Positions 1 through 6,138 of a DNA stretch of 6,368 bases are shown here, in pieces; positions within the stretch are counted from its first letter, which is position 1; every line of letters starts with the position of its first letter. The notes beneath the pieces were generated by a model. It saw only the letters and a program-made list of their open reading frames with translations. It was not told the origin of the DNA and made no database searches. The stretch spans positions 1-6,368 of the forward strand of contig CAYGKP010000147.1 in the NCBI GenBank assembly GCA_964350605.1, written 5' to 3'. The position numbers were made by a program, and so were the translations under genes. This DNA comes from CAYGKP01 sp964350605. GTDB lineage: Bacteria > Bacteroidota > Bacteroidia > Cytophagales > JAAEPT01.

Positions 1-10
1 ACAGAATTTC

Positions 11-1330
11 ATGAGCCTCGCACAGATTCTCTTCGCCCTTACCCTGGTGGCCGCCGTCACGCTGTTTGCCCGCAGTGCGTTTCGCATCTGGGGCGGCATC
101 AAGCTGGGCAAAAAAGTCAAGGTCACGGACCAAAAAGGCCGACGCTGGAAACGCATGGTGCTCTTCGCCTTGGGGCAAAAGAAAATGTTCAAGCGGCCCC
201 TCCCGGCGATCCTTCACTTTTTGGTCTACGCGGGCTTCTTCGTGGTCAACCTCGAACTGGTGGAAATCGTCCTGGATGGCCTGCTCGGCACCCACCGGGT
301 GTTCGCGCCTTACTTGGGGAGCCTCTACCCTGTGCTCATCAACATCTTCGAAGGCTTTGCGGTCTTGGTACTGCTGAGTTGTGTGGTGTTCCTGCTTCGG
401 CGCAATGCCCTGAAGATTCCCCGGTTCTGGAGTGCGGAGATGACCCGCTGGCCCAAGCTGGACGGCAACCTGATCCTCTGGTTCGAGATTTTCCTGATGG
501 CCGCCTTGCTTTCGATGAATGCGTCGGACACAGCCCTGACCCGTGCAGAAGGCGGCAGCCAGTCCTTTGTGTTCAGCGACCTGCTCGTGCCGATTTTCTC
601 GGGCTTGAGCTTGGAAGGCATGCACACCGCTGAGGCGACCACCTGGTGGGTCCACATCATCGGGATTTTCATCTTCGCCAACTACGTGCCCTATTCCAAG
701 CACCTGCACATCTTCCTGGCCTTCCCGAATGCCTGGTACAGCCGCCTTCAGCCTCAAGGCGAGATGCGCAACATGCCCGCCGTCCAGAAGGAGGTGCAAC
801 TCATGCTTGGCATGGCGCAAGACGACGGCCAGCCCGCCGAGATCGCCCGCTTCGGCGCGAAGGACGTGACGGATTTCGACCGCACGCAACTGCTCTCGGC
901 CTATTCCTGCACCGAGTGTGGGCGTTGCACCAGCGAGTGCCCCGCCAACCTGACGGGCAAAAAGCTCTCGCCCCGCAAAATCATGATGGACACCCGCGAC
1001 CGCGCGGATGAACTACTGGCCCACCGCAAGAAAAATGGCCAGGGTAGCCACGACGGCAAAGCCTTGATTGGCGACTACGTCAGCGAGGAGGAGCTGCGCG
1101 CCTGCACCGCTTGCAATGCCTGCGTGGAAGCCTGCCCGGTTTCGATCAATCCGCTCGATCTGATCCTTCAAATGCGCCGCTACCTGGTCATGGAAGAAAC
1201 CAAAGCCCCACAGGAATGGAACCTGATGTTCCAGAACCTGGAGACCAGCTTTGCGCCCTGGAAAATCCCGCCGACCGACCGCTTCAAGTGGGCGAACGAA
1301 ACGAACACCAACGAAACCCCGACTGCCTGA
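11..1330 (+). CDS. Membrane cytochrome-b-like / 4Fe-4S dicluster oxidoreductase subunit (HdrE-HdrC-like)
   Basis: Probable membrane electron-transfer subunit that receives electrons through iron-sulfur clusters and passes them to the quinone pool. The N-terminal half has about five hydrophobic segments (near residues 4-20, 65-88, 107-129, 153-169, 212-227), like the NarI/HdrE cytochrome b fold. His69, His215, His231 and His233 lie in or next to these segments and are candidate heme ligands. The C-terminal half has two classic 4Fe-4S motifs: Cys300, 303, 306, 310 (CTECGRCTSECP) and Cys365, 368, 371, 375 (CTACNACVEACP), as in HdrC and GlpC. The ATG at 11 is chosen because a hydrophobic segment follows at once. 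The frame is open to the window edge, so a start further upstream cannot be excluded. No Shine-Dalgarno is visible. The stop overlaps the next gene's ATG. The family is common in Bacteroidota as '(Fe-S)-binding protein'; the electron donor is not proven. Confidence 0.9.
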   Translation: MSLAQILFALTLVAAVTLFARSAFRIWGGIKLGKKVKVTDQKGRRWKRMVLFALGQKKMFKRPLPAILHFLVYAGFFVVNLELVEIVLDGLLGTHRVFAPYLGSLYPVLINIFEGFAVLVLLSCVVFLLRRNALKIPRFWSAEMTRWPKLDGNLILWFEIFLMAALLSMNASDTALTRAEGGSQSFVFSDLLVPIFSGLSLEGMHTAEATTWWVHIIGIFIFANYVPYSKHLHIFLAFPNAWYSRLQPQGEMRNMPAVQKEVQLMLGMAQDDGQPAEIARFGAKDVTDFDRTQLLSAYSCTECGRCTSECPANLTGKKLSPRKIMMDTRDRADELLAHRKKNGQGSHDGKALIGDYVSEEELRACTACNACVEACPVSINPLDLILQMRRYLVMEETKAPQEWNLMFQNLETSFAPWKIPPTDRFKWANETNTNETPTA

Positions 1331-2106
1331 TGGCGACTGTCCCCACCATGGCCCAAAAAGCCGCCAGCGGCGAAGCCCCCGAAGTGTTGTTCTGGGTCGG
1401 CTGCGCCGGTTCGTTCGACGACCGGGCGAAGAAAGTGACCTACGCGCTGGTGAAGATCCTCGAACACGTTGGGGTGAATTACGCGGTGCTTGGCGAGGAG
1501 GAAGCCTGCACCGGCGACCCCGCCCGCCGCGCGGGCAACGAACTCCAGTTCCAGATGCTGGCCGCCCAAAACATTCAGGTACTCAATGGCTATTCGGTCC
1601 AGCGAATCGTCACCGCCTGCCCGCATTGCTTCAACACCCTGGCGAACGAGTACCCCGAGCTGGGTGGCAGCTATGAAGTCGTCCACCACACGCAATTCCT
1701 GCAAGAGCTGATTGATACAGGCCGCCTGAAAAGCAACGGCAGCTTCAAAGGCCGCAAGATCACGTACCACGACTCGTGCTACCTGGGCCGGGCCAATGGA
1801 GTATACGATGCGCCGCGCAAGGTGCTTGAACTGCTGGATGCCGAGCTGGTCGAAATGAAACGTTGCAAGACCAAAGGGCTCTGTTGCGGGGCGGGCGGGG
1901 CGCAAATGTTCAAAGAAGCCGAGCCGGGCCAAAAAGAAATCAATGTCGAGCGGACGGCGGAAGCCCTCGAAACGGGCGCCGATACGATCGCCTCGGCCTG
2001 CCCCTTTTGCCTGACCATGATGCGCGACGGGGTGAACGCCAACGGCGCGGAAGGCAAGGTCCAGACCCAGGACATCGCCGAACTGATTGCCGCCTCGCTG
2101 AGTTAA
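1330..2106 (+). CDS. (Fe-S)-binding protein with two CCG domains (HdrB-like subunit)
   Basis: Soluble 258-aa partner of the upstream membrane protein. It carries two cysteine-rich CCG (DUF224) domains as in HdrB, GlpC and LutA, which hold a non-cubane or similar iron-sulfur centre. Domain one shows Cys25 (WVGCAGSFDDR), Cys60 (ACTGDPARR) and Cys97/Cys100 (ACPHC). Domain two shows Cys150 (YHDSCYLGR), Cys185/Cys186 (LCCGAGG) and Cys224/Cys227 (ACPFC). All expected cysteines are present, so it looks functional. It has no signal peptide or membrane segment and should sit on the cytoplasmic side. The start is the ATG inside TGATG, sharing one base with the previous stop, which suggests translational coupling. 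An in-frame ATG at 1348 is a possible alternative; the open frame extending upstream of 1330 is only overlap with the previous gene. With its neighbour it totals 697 aa, close to single-chain FadF/EMO-type ETF:menaquinone oxidoreductases. That role is an inference. Confidence 0.9.
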   Translation: MATVPTMAQKAASGEAPEVLFWVGCAGSFDDRAKKVTYALVKILEHVGVNYAVLGEEEACTGDPARRAGNELQFQMLAAQNIQVLNGYSVQRIVTACPHCFNTLANEYPELGGSYEVVHHTQFLQELIDTGRLKSNGSFKGRKITYHDSCYLGRANGVYDAPRKVLELLDAELVEMKRCKTKGLCCGAGGAQMFKEAEPGQKEINVERTAEALETGADTIASACPFCLTMMRDGVNANGAEGKVQTQDIAELIAASLS

Positions 2107-2115
2107 CTTAGCCTG

Positions 2116-2613
2116 ATGGCCGAGCTACTTTCCCACTTGCCCGCCGAGGCCCGCTGTTGGGTCTATGGTGCCGAGCGCAACTTTACCGAAACCGAGAAAG
2201 CCCACATTTCCGACACCCTGCAGGGGTTCGTGAAATCCTGGGCCGCCCACGGATCGGTGTTATCGGCTGATTTTCAGTTGGTTGAGGACCGATTTATCGT
2301 TCTGGCTGTGGACGAATCGTCGGCAGGGGCGAGTGGTTGTTCCATCGATTCGTCGGTGAAAGTGCTTCGCACCTTGGAGCACGAACTGGGCCTTTCGCTG
2401 CTTGAGAACGGCTTCGCGTACTATGAGGGCCCCTCAGGAATCGAGCGTGTGGCCGCCACCGAAATGAAAGCCGCCATCGAATCGGGCCATATCAAGCCAC
2501 AGACTTTGCTCTTCGGCGTGCATGCCAATCGCCTGGACGCCTTGCGCGAAAATTGGCGCAAGCCCGCCGTAGAGACTTGGATGGGTCGTTTCTATGCGAG
2601 CACAATTGCTTAG
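2116..2613 (+). CDS. Bacteroidota-type hypothetical protein (family often named 'ABC transporter ATPase')
   Basis: A 165-aa soluble protein of unknown function. It resembles a short Bacteroidota family that databases commonly label 'ABC transporter ATPase'. The recognisable core is the WAAHG stretch (residues 42-46), the hydrophobic strand ending in VDE (65-67) and the GASGCSID motif (71-78, with Cys75). I see no Walker A loop (GxxxxGKS/T), no ABC signature and no Walker B, and the chain is too short for an ABC ATPase, so that name should not be taken literally. It has no signal peptide or membrane segment. It starts nine bases after the stop of the CCG-domain gene, so it is probably in the same operon and may serve that complex, for example in assembly or regulation; this is only guilt by association. 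No Shine-Dalgarno is visible before the ATG. The downstream gap of 135 bases suggests the operon may end here. Confidence 0.8.
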   Translation: MAELLSHLPAEARCWVYGAERNFTETEKAHISDTLQGFVKSWAAHGSVLSADFQLVEDRFIVLAVDESSAGASGCSIDSSVKVLRTLEHELGLSLLENGFAYYEGPSGIERVAATEMKAAIESGHIKPQTLLFGVHANRLDALRENWRKPAVETWMGRFYASTIA

Positions 2614-2631
2614 GATTTCATTGTGAATCGG

Positions 2632-2665
2632 CAAGATTTTCACAGGTTTCTTGGTGAAAAAATTG
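2632..2665. repeat. Imperfect hairpin after the oxidoreductase operon
   Basis: The arms are TTTTCAC (2637-2643) and GTGAAAA (2654-2660) around a 10-base loop, with outer CAA (2632-2634) pairing to TTG (2663-2665) across a two-base mismatch. The stem is AT-rich and starts about 20 bases after the stop codon of the preceding gene. It could be a weak 3'-end or terminator-like structure, but there is no GC-rich stem followed by a U run. The left arm can also pair with TGTGAA at 2622-2627, so two mutually exclusive hairpins are possible. Confidence 0.35.
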
Positions 2666-2699
2666 TAGTTTCGCTGCACTTTTCGGTTGTCGGTTTTCT

Positions 2700-2712
2700 G
2701 CACAAAGTGTGC
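2700..2712. repeat. Small perfect inverted repeat GCACA-N3-TGTGC upstream of the OmpA lipoprotein gene
   Basis: GCACA (2700-2704) and TGTGC (2708-2712) form a 5-3-5 palindrome ending 36 bases before the proposed start codon at 2749. The place and symmetry would suit a dimeric regulator site or a small 5'-UTR hairpin. Five-base arms can arise by chance, so no regulator is assigned. Confidence 0.25.
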
Positions 2713-2748
2713 GTAGCCCCCGAAGTTTGAACCAGACTGTTATCTCCC

Positions 2749-4926
2749 TTGAGCCAGCATAAGCAACCGCGACTCCTATTTGGTCTCGCGATTCTTCTTC
2801 TCCTGAGCGGCTGCATGGACAAAGCCGCCAAGTACTACAAAAAGGGTCGCCAGGAATACGTGAACGCGGAGTATTACCGCGCGATCGAGCATTTCCAGCA
2901 ATCCTTGGCCAGTGGTGGCCCCAAGAAGGAGTGCAACTATTACATCGCCGAGGGCTATCGGTTGGAAAACAAAATCCACGAGGCCACCCCCTACTACCAA
3001 GCCGCCATCGAGCAAGGGACCCAGGAGGACAATGCCTACTTCTACCTCGGCTTCGCTGAAAAGGCCAACGGGAACTACGACGCGGCGCGCACTGCCTTCG
3101 AAAACTACCTGGGTGGTGGGCAAAATTTTGACCACATCAACCGGGCCCGCGAGGAGTTGGTGAACCTCCAAGAGCTTCGCGAACTGATCGAGATTCAGTC
3201 GCAGCGCCAACCGCTCTTCGGGGTTGATAACGCGCAAAGCCTCAACACCGACCAGATCGAGTACGCTCCCGCGTGGGTGAATGGCGAACTCTACTTCACC
3301 ACCTCGCGCGGCAACGTGCAAATTTATGAGGGCCAAGGCACCGGTTTCACTGACATCTGGATCTGGAAGTTCGATGGCACAGGTCCCTACTCGGGCACTG
3401 GCAAGCCGCTGGAAGGCAAAGTCAATTTGCCCTATGCCCACGAAGCCACGCCGACCTTTACACCGGATTTCAAGACCATGTACTTCGCCCGTTCGGGGTA
3501 CGGAAAAAAACACGAGGACAACGTGGAGGTCAACATCATGCGTTCGGACTTCATCGAAGGCGAATGGAGCGAGCCGGTACTGGCGCCCTTCTCCGACCCG
3601 GAATTTTGGGATTCGTCGCCGAGCCTTTCGGTGGACGGGAAACGCATTTACTTCTCGTCGAACCGCGAGGGGGGATTTGGCCAAACTGACATTTGGTTTG
3701 CCGATTGGGACGAGTCGACCGCCGATTGGGGCGAGGTTCAGAACGCTGGCCTGCCGATCAACACCGACGGTGAGGATGAATTCCCCTATGTCGCACCCGA
3801 CGGAAGCCTCTATTTCTCGAGTGACGGGCACACCAGCTTCGGCTTACTCGACATTTTCCATTACCACATGACCCCCCGCGGCAAGATGGAAGTGGAAAAC
3901 CTTGGCAAGCCGATCAACACCAGCTACGACGATTTCGGGATCACCTACATCTCGGACTCACTGGGATACATCTCCTCAAACCGCCCCGGTGGTCAAGGTG
4001 ACGATGACCTGTGGAGCTTCGTCGACAAACGCCCCAAGAAGCCCGAGGCGCACTACATCCTGCTCGTGCAGGTCAAAGGCAAGGTGCTCGACACAGTGGA
4101 GCAGAAAGTCCTCGACGAACTCACCATTCTCCCGGGTTCGAAAGTGACCTTGCTTGATACGGCCGATAACGTGATCGCCACGGCACTCACCAACGATTCC
4201 ACTTCGTTCGCCCGCTTCGAGATTGAGCCCGAGCAGGTGTTCAACATCAAGGCCGAACGCCAAACCTACCTCTCGCGGACGATTACTTGGTCAGGAAAAG
4301 GCATTACCGTTGATCCCAAAGACTTCTACGACTACGTCAACATCTACTCGTTCGACACTCTCGTGGTGCTCGAGCCGCTGGTTAAGCAGAAGCTGGAATT
4401 TCCGCCGATCTACTTTGACTACAACAAGTGGAACGTGCGCCGCGATGCCGCGAAGATTCTCGACGACATGGTCCGCGTCCTGAAGGACAACCCCGAAATC
4501 AAGGTGGAGATTGGTTCGCACACCGACCCACGAAATACCTTTGAGTACAACGACCTGCTCTCGACCAAACGGGCCAAGTCCGTGGTGGACTACATCATCT
4601 CGAAGGGCATTCCCAAGAATCAGATTTATGCGAAGGGCTATGGCGAGCGCGTCCCGTTGACCTTGGAGCGTGACCTGAAAGGCTTCAAGAAGGGTGTGAC
4701 CCTGACCCATGAATACATCCTCGCGTTGCCGAAAGAAGAGCAAGAAGCGGCCTACGAGCTGGACCGGCGCACCGAGTTTACCATTGTCGAGATCTTGCCC
4801 AAAGCGGTCGATCCGTCTCAAATCGAAGTCATCAAGTCCGGCGAGGTCGAACAGGTGATCGAGGAAGAGAAGGTCGAAAACGAGGGGGAAATGATTCGGC
4901 GCCTCGAAGCGGGCGAAAGCAAATAA
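2749..4926 (+). CDS. OmpA-family lipoprotein with TPR, PD40 propeller and peptidoglycan-binding domain (PorE-like)
   Basis: A 725-aa envelope lipoprotein, probably anchored in the outer membrane and bound to peptidoglycan. The signal peptide has Lys5 and Arg8, a Leu-rich core (9-19) and the lipobox LSGC with Cys22. Next come TPR-like helices (about 27-135), then PD40/WD40-like blades with repeats near 171-174 (EYAP), 231-235 (HEATP), 288-291 (DSSP), 343-348 and 394-400. A carboxypeptidase-regulatory-like beta domain follows (about 436-525), then OmpA-C (about 549-685). OmpA-C keeps Asp593 (SHTD) and Arg608 (LSTKRA), the pair that binds diaminopimelate in this family, and the final RRTEF (673-677). 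The order matches PorE of type IX secretion, but Bacteroidota have several such paralogues, so orthology is unproven. The start is TTG at 2749: an in-frame stop lies at 2728-2730, and the first ATG (2815) would remove the lipobox. CTG at 2737 is an alternative. Confidence 0.88.
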   Translation: MSQHKQPRLLFGLAILLLLSGCMDKAAKYYKKGRQEYVNAEYYRAIEHFQQSLASGGPKKECNYYIAEGYRLENKIHEATPYYQAAIEQGTQEDNAYFYLGFAEKANGNYDAARTAFENYLGGGQNFDHINRAREELVNLQELRELIEIQSQRQPLFGVDNAQSLNTDQIEYAPAWVNGELYFTTSRGNVQIYEGQGTGFTDIWIWKFDGTGPYSGTGKPLEGKVNLPYAHEATPTFTPDFKTMYFARSGYGKKHEDNVEVNIMRSDFIEGEWSEPVLAPFSDPEFWDSSPSLSVDGKRIYFSSNREGGFGQTDIWFADWDESTADWGEVQNAGLPINTDGEDEFPYVAPDGSLYFSSDGHTSFGLLDIFHYHMTPRGKMEVENLGKPINTSYDDFGITYISDSLGYISSNRPGGQGDDDLWSFVDKRPKKPEAHYILLVQVKGKVLDTVEQKVLDELTILPGSKVTLLDTADNVIATALTNDSTSFARFEIEPEQVFNIKAERQTYLSRTITWSGKGITVDPKDFYDYVNIYSFDTLVVLEPLVKQKLEFPPIYFDYNKWNVRRDAAKILDDMVRVLKDNPEIKVEIGSHTDPRNTFEYNDLLSTKRAKSVVDYIISKGIPKNQIYAKGYGERVPLTLERDLKGFKKGVTLTHEYILALPKEEQEAAYELDRRTEFTIVEILPKAVDPSQIEVIKSGEVEQVIEEEKVENEGEMIRRLEAGESK

Positions 4927-4960
4927 GCTGCCGCCCCGATATTCCACAGACCACACGCCC

Positions 4961-6136
4961 ATGAGCGTACAGGATCGTTACCTGCTGCGCGGCGTCTCCG
5001 CCGCCAAAGAGGAGGTTCACCAGGCCATCCGCCGACTTGATCGCGGGATTTTTCCGCAAGCGTTCTGCAAAATCCTACCCGATCTGATGGTCGGAGACCC
5101 GGATTATTGCACCATCATGCACGCCGACGGCGCGGGCACTAAGTCGGCCCTGGCCTACATCTATTGGAAGGAAACCGGCGACCTCTCGGTCTGGAAGGGC
5201 ATCGCGCAGGACGCGATCATCATGAACCTCGACGACCTGTTGTGCGTGGGGGCTTCGGGGCGAATTTTGCTCTCCTCGACGATCGGTCGGAACAAAAACC
5301 GCATTCCCGGCGAGGTGATTTCGGCCATCATTGAGGGCAACGAGCAGGTGCTCGACATGCTGCGCCGAAACGGCATCGAGATCTACAGCACGGGCGGCGA
5401 AACCGCCGATGTGGGTGACTTGGTGCGCACCATCATCGTTGACAGCACGGTGGTCACGCGCATGCGCCGCGCCGATGTGATCGACAACGCTCGCATCGAA
5501 GTCGGCGACGTGATCGTCGGGCTGGCTTCCTTTGGCCAATCCACCTACGAGGATGAATACAACAGCGGTATCGGCAGCAACGGGCTTACCTCGGCGCGCC
5601 ATGACCTGCTCGGCAAACTGATGGCCAGCCGCTATCCGGAGACCTACGATGAGTTGGTACCCGACGAGCTGGTCTACACGGGCAACTACCTGCCACAGGA
5701 CGTGATGGAAGGGCTGCCCATCGATGTGGGCCACGCCATCCTTTCGCCCACGCGGACTTATGCGCCGATCATCTGTGAAATCTTCGCCGAGATGCGTGAC
5801 CAGATTCACGGCATGGTCCATTGCAGCGGTGGTGGACAGACCAAGGTGCTTCACACGCTCAGCGACGGGCTGCACGTGGTCAAAGACAACCTGTTCCCCC
5901 TCCCGCCCCTCTTTGCGGACATCCAACGGCACAGCGGCACCAATTGGCGCGAGATGTACCAGGTCTTCAACATGGGCCACCGCATGGAGCTGTACCTGAA
6001 GCCCGAGCTAGCCGAGCGAATCATCTCGATCTCCCAGTCTTACGGCGTTGCTGCCCAGATTGTGGGCCACGTAGCTGAAGGCCGCCCCGACCGCCGCTTG
6101 ACGATCAACGGGCACGGCGGCGAGCTGAGCTACTAG
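4961..6136 (+). CDS. purM: Phosphoribosylformylglycinamidine cyclo-ligase (AIR synthase), Bacteroidota long form
   Basis: Cytoplasmic enzyme of purine synthesis that closes formylglycinamidine ribonucleotide to aminoimidazole ribonucleotide using ATP. The family motifs appear in order: DGAGTKS (56-62), the MNLDDLL(C)VGA segment (88-98) where classical PurM has a CVNDLL-type sequence, GGETAD (145-150), a GLASFG segment continuing to NSGIGSNGL, HCSGGG (287-292) in place of HxTGGG, and FNMGHRMEL (336-344). At 391 aa it is longer than the roughly 345 aa of E. coli PurM; part of the excess is the insertion around the SNG loop. This divergent form is the usual one in Bacteroidota. The ATG at 4961 is 34 bases after the lipoprotein stop, with no Shine-Dalgarno. 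No purine-regulatory element is visible, so it may be read through from upstream. Other ATP-grasp-unrelated PurM-fold proteins (SelD, HypE, ThiL) fit the motifs less well. Confidence 0.9.
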   Translation: MSVQDRYLLRGVSAAKEEVHQAIRRLDRGIFPQAFCKILPDLMVGDPDYCTIMHADGAGTKSALAYIYWKETGDLSVWKGIAQDAIIMNLDDLLCVGASGRILLSSTIGRNKNRIPGEVISAIIEGNEQVLDMLRRNGIEIYSTGGETADVGDLVRTIIVDSTVVTRMRRADVIDNARIEVGDVIVGLASFGQSTYEDEYNSGIGSNGLTSARHDLLGKLMASRYPETYDELVPDELVYTGNYLPQDVMEGLPIDVGHAILSPTRTYAPIICEIFAEMRDQIHGMVHCSGGGQTKVLHTLSDGLHVVKDNLFPLPPLFADIQRHSGTNWREMYQVFNMGHRMELYLKPELAERIISISQSYGVAAQIVGHVAEGRPDRRLTINGHGGELSY

Positions 6137-6138
6137 CA

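Larger units (their letters stand above)
2614..2748. other. Intergenic spacer, AT-richer, with small inverted repeats
   Basis: This is the longest gene-free stretch in the window. It is visibly richer in A and T than the flanking genes, with several TTTTC-type runs. It separates the oxidoreductase operon from the OmpA lipoprotein gene, so it should hold the 3' end of one transcript and perhaps the promoter of the next. I could not find a convincing Bacteroidota promoter (TTTG about 20 bases before TAnnTTTG). The best -7-like match, TAGTTTCG at 2666-2673, has one mismatch and no good -33 partner. CTGCAC occurs twice, at 2674-2679 and 2698-2703. The inverted repeats are listed separately. Confidence 0.6.

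Noticed and set aside
1111..1329. Upstream extension of the CCG-domain gene to 1111
   Set aside because: This part is out of frame over the ferredoxin domain of the previous gene. The ATG at 1330 gives the normal N-terminus before the first CCG motif.
1180..1932. Minus-strand open frame of 250 codons across the two Fe-S genes
   Set aside because: It spans the junction of two confident plus-strand genes and has no family motif.
2651..2673. Possible Bacteroidota promoter (TTGG ... TAGTTTCG)
   Set aside because: The -7-like element has a mismatch and the upstream TTGG is only about 11 bases away, too close for the known spacing.
2632..2680. Rho-independent terminator after the oxidoreductase operon
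   Set aside because: The stem is AT-rich and no run of T follows, so it is kept only as a low-confidence hairpin.
2776..3831. Long minus-strand open frame of 351 codons inside the OmpA lipoprotein gene
   Set aside because: It lies wholly over a gene with clear domains. Its Val- and Gly-rich sequence is what the antisense of GC-rich coding DNA gives, and it shows no recognisable motif.
5075..5980. Minus-strand open frame of 301 codons opposite purM
   Set aside because: It is antisense to a well-supported enzyme gene, and its Asp-, His- and Val-rich composition is typical of a shadow frame.
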